Shown here piece by piece: positions 22,240 through 34,259 of a DNA stretch of 64,000 bases. The notes under the pieces are model-generated. The model worked only from the letters and a program-made list of their open reading frames with translations. It ran no database searches and was not told the DNA's origin. The stretch comes from Epiperipatus broadwayi. Its lineage: Eukaryota > Onychophora > Udeonychophora > Euonychophora > Peripatidae. Where the stretch lies: NCBI GenBank assembly GCA_028023455.1, contig JAQFVV010012402.1:13324483-13388482 (forward strand), written 5' to 3'. The first letter of the stretch is position 1, and each line of letters starts with the position of its first letter. The position numbers and the translations under genes are program-made.

Positions 22240-24400
22240 TCATCACAAACCTTCAGGAAAACATCTAATTACTTTATCTCATTATTGCTACAACCTAATT
22301 ATCATCTCATTAATTAATATTATGTTTGCCCAACCAATTTGGAGTAAATTACACATTTCTAGAAATGGTCATTTTATTAGAAAATAATGTAAAATAATAG
22401 CCATTTGCTATCTGATAATTTTTTTTTTTTGAAATGTCATAAGTTTTTTTATTTCTCAAAACTACCATTATTTTCAAGGAATTTATTGTCTCTTTTATCA
22501 ATACCATGATTAGCAATGATTTTATAGGCAACATTAAAAGCTTGAATTCATTATACTCTTAGGCAAAATATTTCACCTCCTCCAAAGCAATATATGTATA
22601 CATCCATATAATATATATAAATTAGTTTGAAGAATTATAAGTTGATATATTTATTAAATTATGCATTCTATATTTATTTGCAATATATATAAAATTATAA
22701 TTTAGGTCTTGCTTTTTTTTTTTTTTTCAGCAAAAGCATTTATTTCATTACTTCAATCTTTATCCAATGCAAAATTATGCGTATATTGTAATATTATCTA
22801 GCAGATAGTAATCAAACTGATTTAACTAAGGTTCATATTTATTTCTTGAATTTCAATTTATTGTCATATAATAATAAAATAATAATAATAATTTATGATT
22901 TATGAAACTTCAAGTGTTCATTTTGTTCAGCACCCCTAGGTAACTGCCTGGATTTATTTGTCACTTGATACTTCAGTATAAATTTTTTTTTAAAAAAGAA
23001 AGAATTTATATGTTTTGCTTGTAAAAGGCAGATCTAATGCATGCTTAAATCTGATTAGAACTCTCTTTTTTTAGTTTATGCACTGGGCACCAGGGCAGTA
23101 TTTAAATATCCAGCCTCACCATAGAAGCAATCTGAAAACTATGATGAGCGCCAGCATTGCAATTAATTAAGACCTTTGAGATAAGTATAGTTGTGAGCAA
23201 TTGTGAACATTTAGCTTTTATTTATCTTGATTTTTAAATGTTCTTGATGTCACTTGCATGCTTTGAATAGAATTTCCTACAAATTTAGATATTGGTGTTG
23301 CATGTATAAATTGAATGTTAATCAGCATTTTGTAGGCCTAGTAATAAAAGTCGCTTCTTATTGTACCTTTATTATTATTATCATTTTATTTGTTTTGTTT
23401 TCCAATAAATTAACCTTTTAAAAAAACACACACAAATAAAATTAATCATGACAATTTTTAAAAATACTTTTTTAAAAAAAAGTTAAGAGTAATTTGCGGT
23501 TTTGTAATAGTTATTCTGACTGATTTATTATTTTCACTTAAAAGAACTTGAACTATGGTCTGGCATTAATCACAGTAACCAAATTCTAATAAGAAAAGTG
23601 TACAAGATTAATTAATATGGCACGTTCAAGTGTGACTAAAAACAAGTAATGAATACTGAAACAAGAGATTTAATTAATTGAAATAAAGTTAATGTTTATT
23701 TTTTTTAATTATATCAAAAGTAATAATAATAAATTGAGCTAATAAAATAAACTCACGTACATATATATAATAGTTTACTGTATTTATTATAGAATCATTT
23801 GTTGCAAGTTTTATATAGCAATGGACATTAGATGGGAATGCCAAATCCTAATTAGCAGAATAGTATCTGGCTATTGCCTTCATCAATGAGGAGCTATCTT
23901 TACTTTTGTTTTCCATACAAACTGAAATCAAATACCCTAAGGGATTTGAAACACGCCAATGTATTTATATAGTTGTAGAAGTCTGAGATACTAATCACTA
24001 ATTATATGTCCTAGAGTTTTATGTGAATTGTAGCTATCTTAAGTCATTATAAAGAATGATCTGTATTAGATAAAGCATGACATTTGTGTTTTTAATGAAG
24101 ATATTGAAAAGTAAACAGGATTCTTGTATGACACTGTTATATATATATATATTAGAAATGTCTGTATTAAATTAACCACTAATTTGAACTTTCAAGTTGA
24201 GCATAGTAATGATAAATAAATAATAACTTTGCTCTATTGAGAATGGAGATTGAAACACAAGCACTAAGATTGGTAGATTTTCAAAATCATCTAGAAGGCA
24301 AATGTTGATTTAATATTATTTTATATATTTCCATATTTATGGCACCTTTAAATTATTTATGTGTAAATATATATATCATCATTACTTCAATACTATTAGT
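22240..24400. other. Intronic AT-rich sequence, little recognised
   Basis: No coding signal. Near 23860-23900 the sequence 'cttcatcaatgaggagct' resembles the hammerhead-containing F3 and F4 repeats, but too little is left to classify. Near 23080-23160 there is a short GC-richer patch of unknown nature. Confidence 0.4.
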
Positions 24401-24404
24401 TATA

Positions 24405-24635
24405 TAACACTAAACATCACATGATCACCATTCTTTATGCTTATACAAGCTGTTTACACAGAAGCAAAACTCTCAGATCCAAGGTTCCTCACTGAAAGCC
24501 ACAAGCTAGAAACTAGTCTGGGGATATTGGATGAGTAGATGCTAGATAGAGATTTTATGCACAAGCCTTCCTGCATTCATTGATTACTCTGGCTTGCATG
24601 AATGAGACGCTTCTATATAGAGAATTTTGCCTCAA
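24405..24635 (+). repeat. Family F3 foldback repeat, left arm mostly deleted
   Basis: It starts with the F3 terminal sequence 'aaacatcacatgatcacc', then 'acaagctgtttacacagaag', and jumps by deletion to the loop 'agatccaaggttcctc'. A hammerhead-like part at 24476-24531 has lost three bases of its core (cactgaaagcc for cactgatgaaagcc) but keeps 'gctagaaactagtctgggg' and the closing 'ggat'. The right arm runs to 'gagaattttgcctc', where a LINE begins. Confidence 0.75.
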
Positions 24636-27476
24636 TTTAAGCATTGGAAATTTTTCACATATTTATGAGGGACAACACACATTAGGAATAATATATTTTA
24701 CACAATAGATTATGTATTAGTAAAGAAAGAGAGAATGAATGAAGTATGGAAAATTAAAATGATAATGAAGAGAGAGTATGTAATAGTGATCATAATTTTT
24801 TTGTAATAGAAATGGTTAGTAATATGGTGGAAAATAGTGATAAAAGTAGAAAGGAAAGTAAATGATGTGGATGGAGACTGAAAGATCAGAATAATTTAGA
24901 AGAATATAAAATAAAAGTTGAAGAAATCATGAAAGAGTTGTTTAGGGATGAATATAAGGACTGGTGTGGTGAAAATAGGGTTTTAGATGAGAATATTCAG
25001 AAGAATAAAGGTAATAGAAAAGTGAGAGTAAATATAAAAGAGAGGTAAAAAGCATGCAGAGAATATTAATATGTCATTAAGAACAAAGAAAGTGAAAAAG
25101 ATATTAATGTTAAATGGGAAAAGTATTAAAAAAAAAAGAAGTTGGCTAAAATAAATAATTATATAGAGTGAATGAAATTAAATAGTAAATTGTTTGAGGA
25201 TATTAATAATTGGAAGAGATGGGAGTAAAAAATTTTGAAAATACATTAAAAGAAGGAATGTAGAGGAAAGATAAATAGTATTACTAGATGATGAGGGAAT
25301 AAAGTATAGCTTCTAGAGAAGAATTAGAGACAATCTTAAATAAGTATGTAATGGATATAGAAAAGATGTTGGATGTGAAAGACAGGATGATAGCAAATAT
25401 AAAAGCATATAGTAATGAAAATATTAGGTTTACAGAAAATGAACTAAATGAGGCCGGGAAGAAATTGAAAAATCGAAAGGCAAGAGATTTACATGGATGG
25501 GCAGCAAACATGGCAAAATTAAACATATTATCATGTTTAAATAAGATGGCACAGAAGAGAGAAATTCTGTATAGTTAAAATAATACAAAGTTAAGCAATT
25601 GTAGACCAATAGCAGTAATGTCAGTGTTATATAAAATTTTTGCATACATGGTAACTGGAAAGATCGCAAAATGGATAGAAGAAATAATATAGTAGGAGAA
25701 ATGCAAGGAGGTTTTTGATCAGATAGACCTATAGGAGATAGTTTATTTGTAGTTACACAACTTATAGATATGAGTGGAAATACAGGTAGACAGTTATACA
25801 TAGTTTTTATAGATATAGAGAAGGCATACGTTAGAGTAAATAGAAGTAGATTATGTGTAAGTTTGGTAAATTTGGGAATGGATAGAGCTTTAGTGGATCT
25901 TATTAAGAGATTGTATGAAAATAATTACTATGCACATCAATTAGGAAATATAGAATCAGTTGAAGTTAAAAATGGGATGGGAATAAAGCATGTTTGCCCT
26001 ATGTCACCTATTTTGGTTTTATTGTATTTAAGAGAAATGGAAAAAGCAATAGAAAGACTAGGAAGAGGGGTAGAGATACCATTAATAGGTGGCAAGGGAG
26101 TATATACATTATCGGGTCTTTTATTTGTGAAAGATGTCTTCTTGTGCACACAAAGTAGAGAAGATATGGAAGTTATGCTGAAGCCATGCACTAGGTTGGG
26201 TGAAGAGATGAGGATTAAATTTAGTGAAAAAAAATCAAAAGTAATGATGATTAATAGTGGGGAAAGAGAAAAGACATAAATTTTATTGGGAAATATAAAA
26301 TTAAATGTGATAAATAGATATAATTATTTGGGAAACATCTTAAGTAATCAGAGAAAATGCTTTGATGAATGGGAGAAAAAATTGATAAATGAAGCGAAGA
26401 AAAGAAAGGGACAGATAAAGAAATTAACAGTGTGTTTATATAATAAATATGATGTAGCTAGTTGTATCGAAGGAAGTGGCAGTAGCAGGGTTAACATATG
26501 GTGATGATGGGTGTTAGATTACTTAGAAAAAGTACAAAGAGAGGTAGGAAGACATGCATTAGGTACAGTTGTATGGATGGCAAAAGAAGCAATTCAATGA
26601 GAAATGGTATGATCAAGTTTTTATATTAGAGTTGCATAATGAAAATTTTTTAGTAGATTACAATTTATGGATAATAAGAGAATAGCCAAAATAATATTTA
26701 ATTGGGTTATGAGTAAAAAACAGGCAACAAGATGTGTGAGAAAGATAGTACTATATGCGAAAGATTGGGATAAAGAATTTATGTCAGTATACCTTACTTA
26801 TACAAAGGGTGGGATGATTGTGTTAGGGGAATTGTTGAGTGTTATAATGGCAAGGAATGTAATAGGAGAATGGATACATTAATAAAAAAATATGGAGTTG
26901 GAGAGATGGGGAACTAGTATGGAGAGTAAAAAAGAATTTAAATATATATAGAAGTAAACAGAATATTGGGTGCAAGTTATTTCATGGTAATAGCAAGGCA
27001 AGTAGTTTACTATTTAAGGCTCGAACAGGGTCTTTAGCAACAAGGGAATATACACATAAATGGAAAAATGTGGATGATTTAGTCTGCAAGTTATGTAAGG
27101 AAGGCATAGAAAATATTAGGCATCTGTTAATTGAATGTAAATGCTTGCAAGCAGAAAGAGTACAAATAATGAAATTATGGAAGATGAAGTATAAACAAAG
27201 TGATTTTTTAGAAAGTGGGTTCCTGATTTTTATGCTGGGTTTGGGAAAAGATAAGGGGGATTTTGATATAAAGGCCATGGAGTTGACAACGATTATGTTG
27301 TGGAAATGGGATGGAGTACGATAGAGAAGAATATGGGAAAAACCTAGTGTGGGAAATGGAAAGGTAAGGTAAGATGGCTAACAGGTTTCTTTGGGCATAG
27401 TGGCTGAGAGATTCCTTACTCCGAAAAAGAAGCCACAGTGATTTCTGACTGAAAAAGGAGAAGTCACAATGCATCG
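24636..27476 (+). pseudogene. CR1-like LINE, 5'-truncated and frameshifted
   Basis: A non-LTR retrotransposon body inserted in a family F3 repeat. The first part (24680-24800) is the end of an apurinic-type endonuclease, with 'TIDYVLV'. RT pieces follow: 'NRKARDLHGWAANMAK' near 25465, 'NCRPIAVMSVLYKIF' near 25600, 'FIDIEKAY' (motif A) at about 25806, 'GIKHVCPMSP' (motif B) at about 25980, 'GLLFVKDV' (motif C, the A-D-D triad lost) at about 26116, and 'YNYLGNIL' at about 26320. A zinc knuckle 'CKLCKEGIENIRHLLIEC' lies at about 27083. Several frameshifts and stops split it. GCCTC occurs at both ends and may be a short target duplication. The C-terminal arrangement resembles LINEs common in chelicerates, but the clade is not certain. 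Confidence 0.8.
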
Positions 27477-27489
27477 CCTCTGTGTAGCT

Positions 27490-28950
27490 ATATATCATAG
27501 TAATTAAAAAATTACATGTAATTTAATTAATATATATGAAACTTAACATTCTTAAAATTATAAATACTAAAAAAAGATTTCAATATTGTGAATGTAATTT
27601 TTTCTATTGCAAATTGAAGCTAAGTGTTTGGTTTTTTAATAAATAATGGTAAATTAGGCCCAAAGATAAATAATTTAAAGAAAAAAGGGCTTGTGGAAAT
27701 AGTTACTTAAAAAAAAAACAAAGCAATAAGTAACTTCAAATATCTATTTAGCTTTTGGTATTATGACTAAACCTTTTAATTCAGATTTAAAAATTAAATT
27801 ATTAAAGTAATCAAAAATTCATGGTTATGTTCATATGTGAATACTAATAGCTTTGGAAGAAAATTTTATAAAATAAAGAAAGTTTTGTTAAATAAAGATG
27901 CAAATACTACCAAAATTATGGTACTTATAAAAATAATGAAATAAAAACTTCCAATAATACATAGATGAACTTTTATAATTAGATTTTTAAAGGTTCTCAA
28001 TTCCTTTGAAAAAAGTTTTTTCTGATATTACTTTTTAACGTTCTGTGCTATCCTGATCTTTTTAAAAATATTTTGCATCCTACTATTTATTATTATTATT
28101 ATTTCCAAACAATATATTTTTGATAACATCATTTTCCAAAATAGACACATCTCTAATCATTTCCATGTTTTCAAAAAAATTAATAATCAAATGGTTATTT
28201 GTTAATAAGTTCATGCAACAAAGATTCGATTCAGAAATTTGATCTCAATCCTTCTTTATAGCACTGAGTAGGTAAATGCTATCATCAAACAATATCTTAA
28301 TAACCCATATGGACATTTTTTTTTTCTGTAAAGAAAAATTATTCGGAATATATTAGGGAATAAAATCACTAATACCCATGTCAGGTCCTATAGATGTACA
28401 GAATAGGTAATACCTCTCATTGTTTATGTTAGAATGAAATGGTGCTTACATAATACCTTCTCATTATTTGCAATAAATAAAATCAGATTTTTTAAAAATT
28501 ATAAACTTTTTTTTCTTTATTAATAAGTAAATATTTTATTAATTTATACTATATATATCTTAATTACGCGCATTTCTTCTAGAAGGTATAACGTTCCTTT
28601 TTTTTTTTTAAACCATTGTAACAATAATCCATTTCTATTACTTATAGTATAAAACAAGGGTGGGAAAACATTCACAAATTATCACCATTTGACAATTGGC
28701 ATGCATGATGAGATCCCACCTTCTCACCCACCATTCCTCTATATAGGGTTATTAGAAAGTCTTGTGCATTGCAATGGGCTGTTTCATTTACATATTAGTC
28801 AAAATGTATTTAAAAGCACCATAAAAGTATGATACTATTTCATATTATCAGTATATATTGGATATATGCATGGAGGTGAAAGAAAGAATGTATTTAAAAT
28901 CAAAATTCTTACATTACCAATTGTGAAAACTGTGAAAAATGAATATTTCA
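27490..28950. other. Intronic AT-rich sequence, nothing recognised
   Basis: No coding signal or repeat family seen. Microsatellite-like (TTA)n occurs near 28085-28100, and poly-T tracts are present. Confidence 0.45.
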
Positions 28951-29017
28951 AAATCAATATTTATATTAATATTGATTCCTACCACCCCTTCATTTATATT
29001 TGCAATTCGAATTGGCA

Positions 29018-29203
29018 AACATTTGTTCATCTGCATAACAAAGTAGTTTTTTTCTTCTTTATAACCTAATGTTAAGTGCACTTTTGGTGAAGTTCACCAT
29101 AATATAATCAGAGCTATAATTATGATGAATTTCACTGAAAGTGCACTTAGTATTAGATTATAAAAAAAGAAACCACATTGATATGCAGATTTGAATATTT
29201 CTA
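29018..29203. repeat. Foldback repeat with about 75-bp arms
   Basis: Inverted arms meet at about 29107. The left arm contains 'aatgttaagtgcactttt' and 'ggtgaagttcaccataat'; the right arm is its near complement with 'gtgcacttagtattagatt'. Identity is moderate, suggesting an old MITE-like hairpin. There is no coding content. It was seen once in this window. Confidence 0.55.
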
Positions 29204-29209
29204 TTAATG

Positions 29210-30280
29210 TGTTTATGATATACTTGAAACATGTAAAAATCATTCATGTATTGATATAACTACTGTCAGCAATCTGCTCTAGAAGAAAAAATATTGTAAA
29301 TTTCTCATTGTATGTTAATACTTTTTCTGTGTAGTTTAGTCTATGATATAGTGATGGGCCCAATAACTAAAGATTCTTGGGTTAAAACTCAGCCTAGCAT
29401 TTCTAGTGTTTGAACATTATTTAACTTTCAAGTGATTAACTCTTCAATTATATATTTTTATTTTGTTAATAACTCATGAATAAACTGGGAGGATATTATT
29501 TAAATGGAAAATTGTTTTATTTATTGTAATGAAAAATGAATAGACTTCCATGTTATGTTGCCAAATTATAACAATAAATGGACATGAAATCAAGGAAGAG
29601 GAATTGAGACACAATGGTTGTGCTAATTTTATATAAAAAGGAAATAACTTAGGATACCACATTGAGTAAACCATTTTATATATGGCAAATGATAGAGACC
29701 AGCACATATATATATATCATGCACAAATTTGTATGTTGCAGAATATGGATGCTTATTTTTAAATGTCAGATGGGAAATAATATACAATTTGGTAATCAAA
29801 CTTAGGTGTCATATTAAGAAGAAAATCAATTTAATGAGAATAAAAATTAGTCATTTTTAATGTATTCTCTCTTATAGATGTAGGTATTCTGCCTTCCATT
29901 AGGGTTTATTCTATGGTATGATTTTAGGTGATTTCATACAAGGTAGTTCATACTTCTGAGATTGATTTTTTTTTTTTTTTCAGAACAATCATGACTAAAA
30001 TGTATATATGATTATGGCTAGATATTTCCATAAATTGGATCCACATGGCAATAATTATCAAATATATTTAATAAGAATACTAATTATATATAAAATAGCT
30101 TCTTATCTCATATGACATATGTGAAAGATGTGTTAGAATATAATCTTGAGAAGCCACCAAGAAATAAATTTTAGATTCATATTCCTAGCATTCTGGATTA
30201 ATTATACATCAAAAGAATAAATTAGGTGTTCATTTTAATGATTTTACTACTCATTTAGCTTTGTAATATATATATATATA
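29210..30280. other. Intronic AT-rich sequence, nothing recognised
   Basis: No gene, RNA gene or shared repeat identified. Confidence 0.4.
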
Positions 30281-30282
30281 TA

Positions 30283-30672
30283 TAATTATAGGGGATTTAA
30301 ACCCAGACTTTCAAGCTCCCTTCAGCTATCCAATCTAATACAATTGATACACATGACCACACACACATAAAAAAGATAAATGATCTCCAATATATGTATT
30401 TCATGCTGAAACAGCACTCATCAGTTGGTCCAGATCATCATCTTCCACACTTCCATACTATTAAAAATATGATAATGAAATGCCCAAATTCCTGATGATG
30501 CCAATATTATTGTCATGCCCATGTTGACCTTAAATCATTTTAACCTGTTATGTATATTTAAATATATATGTATTTAAGTACATGTATACTTTATAACCCT
30601 GGAGTTTAGATATAATTATAGGGGATAGCTGAAGGGAACTTGAAAGTATGAGTTCAAAACCCTTATAATTAT
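30283..30672 (-). repeat. Family F1 repeat with hammerhead ribozyme motif and inverted end
   Basis: On the minus strand, 30535 to 30283 matches the F1 unit at 51880-52205: a leader with 'gtcaacatgggcatgacaat', the hammerhead motif at 30382-30436, then 'ggtcatgtgtatcaattgta' and a tRNA-like end 'agtctgggtttaaatcccc'. A second, inverted copy of just that end lies at 30613-30672 (+). The unit therefore sits in a small foldback. Confidence 0.7.
30382..30436 (-). ncRNA. Hammerhead ribozyme motif (F1 repeat)
   Basis: Minus strand. The core CTGATGA lies at 30418-30424. Stem II is GTGCTG-TTT-CAGCAT (six pairs, the first a G-U), followed by GAAA. A three-pair stem III (ATA/TAT, loop CA) is followed by A at the cleavage position. 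Stem I is CCAA/TTGG next to the core, then an internal loop, then GATCT/AGATC. All conserved core bases are present. Type I layout with a minimal stem III is known from retroelement hammerheads of Penelope-like elements and retrozymes. Activity is inferred only. Confidence 0.7.
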
Positions 30673-30689
30673 ATATATATGCATCTGAA

Positions 30690-31960
30690 AGTTTGTTTAA
30701 TAACTCAATTAATATTCCACCAATCTTGATCAATCTTGCTTTTCTTCTTTTTTTTTTTTAGACACGTTGCAAAAGCTATGGATTTTAGCTTTATGGTACT
30801 TGTTTTTTAAAATGATAATTTTCTATTAATGCAAGCGAACCGTTAGTATCTCATAATTTTTATGTACATCCTTATCCTTTAATAATTAAATCCAGGTTCA
30901 TAATCATCTCTATTCTCTCCATCTTTCCATTAAACATATATTCATATTACACTCACTTCAAATATGAAACTTAAGGACTAAATTAAAATCTGTTGCTGCT
31001 ATTATGGAAAACTGATTCTTTAATTTTAAGTACCAAATTTTATTTTAAAAAATAATAAAAATAAGTTAATATATATATAAAGGAAGAATAATAATTATTG
31101 AAATATAAGAAAATTGCATACAGCTAGAAAAGCCTTTTTCTTCCATTAATGATTAAAAAAATATTTTATGTATAGTTTTCATAAAAAATATTTTCGCAGT
31201 AAATAAAAGTTTAAGAGCTTAAAGAGTGTTTTTTATAGCTCATGATCAAACACACATGAGTTTACCTGTAAAATCATTCAGAATTATAACCATTGTACAA
31301 GTGTATTTTTATAATTTATTAACATTTTAAAATTTGTTTATCTACTTTATTTCTTTTATTTTATAGTATAAATATTACTGATTATATAAGTTAATATAAG
31401 CTGATATATCTTTGTTAGAATACATGTATTTAAAAGAAGATATTACAAAAAAATTTTAAATCTTGGAAAGACTATCACACATAGTCATATGACTATGAAC
31501 AAAAGGAAAATGTGGAAATGCATTCCTATTATATGATAAGCAGATTAGAGGAATGTCATATATAAGTAATAAGTAAATTTTCACTGGACGCTTAACTCAA
31601 TGATCATTGAAAGAATTTCTGTCATCAAGATCAAGATGAACATATATTAATGAGCAACTGTTTAAAACTGGTACATCCAGTAATATTTTTAATAAAATCA
31701 GAACTAACATAATATGTGTTTCTTACCTCCATTGAGATATCATTGGATATGTCTTTAAATTTTAAAACACAAGTTTTAGGAAAATATAACTCCATCTTAG
31801 ACAGTGAGATCACCTGCAGACAATAAGAAATATATGCATTAATTTATTAATATATTTTATTTGCATATTTTAAGGAAAACTAAATTAAACAATAAAATGT
31901 TTCTTTAACAAATAATATATCTTATAAACCTTATAGGATCTATTCATGTGTGTACTCTTT
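30690..31960. other. Intronic AT-rich sequence, nothing recognised
   Basis: No coding or RNA feature supported; numerous homopolymers and TA microsatellite tracts. Confidence 0.4.
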
Positions 31961-31967
31961 ATATAGA

Positions 31968-32065
31968 CACAGGCAAAACTCTCCATACAGTAGCGCTACT
32001 TAGTGTAAGCCAGAGTAATCAATGATTGATCACATGATGTTTAATGGTGTAAATACTCATTATAT
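31968..32065 (+). repeat. Family F3 repeat, internally deleted
   Basis: Only the left terminal part ('gcaaaactctccatacagta', 'gccagagtaatcaatg') is fused to the opposite terminal part ('ttgatcacatgatgtttaa'). The hammerhead loop is lost. Confidence 0.6.
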
Positions 32066-32069
32066 AGCA

Positions 32070-32815
32070 TTTAAAATCTTAAATGTTTTATGTATAAGTG
32101 CTTCTTTAATACTTATATCTCAAATAACATTCTGCTATCTATTCATGCACTTCTAGTTCTCTCTCTCGCTTTTTTTTTTCTTTGTATATAACATTTAAAA
32201 CTTTTATATATGTCATATTTAATTTAAACTACGTTATAAATTCATGTTTATATATATATTTCAATAGATTATTTATTAACATTATTTAGCTCTTTTTTTT
32301 TTTACTGCTTATAGAAGTGATTCATTTAGGTTACTGATGATCAACTATCCTAATAGTCAAAAATAGATCAGAAACCATCTAGTATGTACAATAAATATAA
32401 TGACGAAAAAACAATAAATATTAAAATAAATACAGGCAAAACCGTTCAAATTATCTCTATTTATTGCTCTTCTAATAAAAATCGTATTAATTATTTATTT
32501 AAAATTAATCTAATTCTTCCATACCCAATTAAAATAGTAAATAAAATCAAAACTAATAATGAATGATCATGAAAAAAAAAAAATTGCTCCATTAAAGGAG
32601 ACATACATCTTGAAATATTAATTCATTTCACCTTGCCATATTAATTATCTCTCATCTCAAAGAAAACTTAAGATATCTAGTATAAACCAAACGAAATAAT
32701 TGATTTCGAATGCATAAATTATGATTATATTTACAGAATTGAACAAAACTGCTTATATGTAATAACTTTCAAATTCTCTCTGTTAGAAATTTAATCGCAG
32801 AGAGAATTTTGCATA
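32070..32815. other. Intronic AT-rich sequence, nothing recognised
   Basis: A 60-codon open stretch at 32384-32566 is Asn/Ile/Lys-rich and looks compositional. No repeat family recognised. Confidence 0.4.
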
Positions 32816-32886
32816 CCTAGATAGATATAATAAACATATCCATACTTCCCCATTCTTTTTAAATTCACTTATAATAAAAGACAAAT

Positions 32887-32940
32887 GACCCATAAGATAC
32901 ATTTCGTGCTGAACCAGCACTCATCAGTTGGCCCAGGTCA
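32887..32940 (-). ncRNA. Hammerhead ribozyme motif with intact core (F2 repeat, inverted unit)
   Basis: Minus strand. CTGATGA is at 32921-32927. Stem II is a perfect six-pair GTGCTG/CAGCAC with loop GTT, followed by CGAAA. A two-pair stem III (AT/AT, loop GT) is followed by C at position 17, so cleavage would fall after 32896 read on the minus strand. Stem I is GACC/GGTC plus CCAA pairing partly with TTATGG. Every core position fits the consensus; the weak point is one extra or changed base in stem I. Confidence 0.75.
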
Positions 32941-33354
32941 CTATCTCTCATATATATCTTTATTATATGAAAAGTATTTATCTAGAGCAAATTGCTACAT
33001 TTTCATTTACCATTGTCAAACTTTCTCTACTCACAACTTTGACGCTATCCAGGTGTTTATTATATCTATAAGATATTACACATGGGAAAGAGAAAGGTTA
33101 AGAACTCCGTGTGTGTGTAAAATAAAAAAAAAAAACAACAGATATATTAATCTTTAACTGAAGTTTAAAGTTTATATCTCTACTAGAGATAATCTCTAGT
33201 TTCGAAAATGATTAGTAATAATCATTATTGTATTTATCTGAAATGGATGGCGTCAAAGTTGTGAGTGGAGGAAGTTTGACAATGGTAAATGAAAATATAG
33301 CAATTTGCTCTAGATAAATATTTTTTATATAATAAAGATATATATGAGAGATAG

Positions 33355-33409
33355 TGACCTGGGCCAACTGATGAGTGCTGATTCAGCATGAAATGCATCT
33401 TGGGGGTCA
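33355..33409 (+). ncRNA. Hammerhead ribozyme motif (F2 repeat, direct unit)
   Basis: CTGATGA is at 33368-33374. Stem II is GTGCTG/CAGCAT with loop ATT and a closing G-U pair, followed by GAAA at 33390-33393. The palindromic stem III is ATGCAT (two pairs with a 2-nt loop, or pairing between two molecules), and C at 33399 precedes the predicted cut. Stem I is CCAA/TTGG, then an internal loop (GGGT against G), then TGACC/GGTCA. This is a near-complete type I hammerhead. Confidence 0.75.
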
Positions 33410-34079
33410 TTTGTCTTTCATTATATCTTTATTTAAGTGAATTTAAAAAGAATGGGAAAGTATGGAAGTGTTTATTATATCTATAAGATATTACACATGG
33501 GAAAGACAAAGGTTAATTACTTCATGGGTGTGTAAAATTAAAAAAAAAAAAGATATATTAATCTTTAACTGAGGTTTAAAGTTTATATCTGTGCTAGAGA
33601 TAATCTATATTTTCAAAAATGATTAGTAATAATCATTATTGTATTTATCTGAAATGGATGGCATCAAAGTTGTGAATGGAGGAAGTTTGACAATAATAAA
33701 TGAAAATGTAGCAATTTGCTCTAGATAAATACCTAGATAGATGAATTTTGATTTCAAGCTTCATTATTACAAAGCTGATTTATTCAAATCCATTATGGTA
33801 TAATGAATGTAAAATAAGCTTCCAGGGACGTTTTTTATATAACCAATAATTATTTTTTTCATGATTTGAATTTTTGATTTTGTGTTTGTAGATTTTAAAA
33901 AATATAATTTCCATGATTTTATATATTTTATGAATTGAACAGTGAGATCTTTAAGTAAACTTCAGTTTTCCAACTGCAAACATTAATCTTTTGCATTTAA
34001 CTTTCTTTTTCCATATTTTTCAACAACTATCTAGAACTAATTAAATTGAGAAAAGGTGATAAAAATTTGTCCTTTGTGA

Positions 34080-34195
34080 GATATATAAAAATCAATAAAG
34101 CAAGTTATATAGAGTGTGACATTGCTTTTATGAGCTTTTATTTAGAAATATGTAATATAGAGAGTGTACCAATAGCTCAAACAAATAGAATTAAG
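34080..34195 (+). repeat. Fragment of the F4 repeat
   Basis: It matches the 56.6-57.7 kb block in two places: 'caataaagcaagttatatag' with 'gtgtgacat', and 'aatatgtaatatagagagtg' with 'taccaatagct'. The hammerhead-like part is absent. Confidence 0.5.
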
Positions 34196-34259
34196 TTACG
34201 TTCAAATCTTCCTTCTCCAGCACATCTTCTAAAGTACAATCAAATCTTATAATTGTCAT

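Larger units (their letters stand above)
32820..33736. repeat. Family F2 repeat block: inverted and 415-bp tandem copies with two hammerheads
   Basis: An A unit (about 230 bp, with a hammerhead motif) occurs inverted at 32820-33050 and direct at 33236-33467, and is truncated at 33651-33736. A spacer unit of about 183 bp (ttattatatctataagatat ... attagtaataatcatt) occurs directly at 33053-33235 and 33468-33650. The direct period is 415 bp. The A unit carries 'gtcaaagttgtgagtggagg' and 'tttgctctagataaat'. Arms and tandem copies differ by scattered substitutions. No coding capacity. Confidence 0.8.

Noticed and set aside
23860-23900. Further F3/F4 hammerhead copy
   Set aside because: Only about 30 bp are similar (cttcatcaatgaggagct) and GAAA and stem I cannot be placed, so it is mentioned only as a possible relic.
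32336-32385. CTGATGA followed by GAAAC as another hammerhead
   Set aside because: The spacing between the motifs is long, stem II does not close next to the core and no stem I or repeat partner was found. Probably chance.
33053-33736. CRISPR-like array
   Set aside because: Only two full 415-bp units, eukaryotic context, no short repeats with regular spacers.
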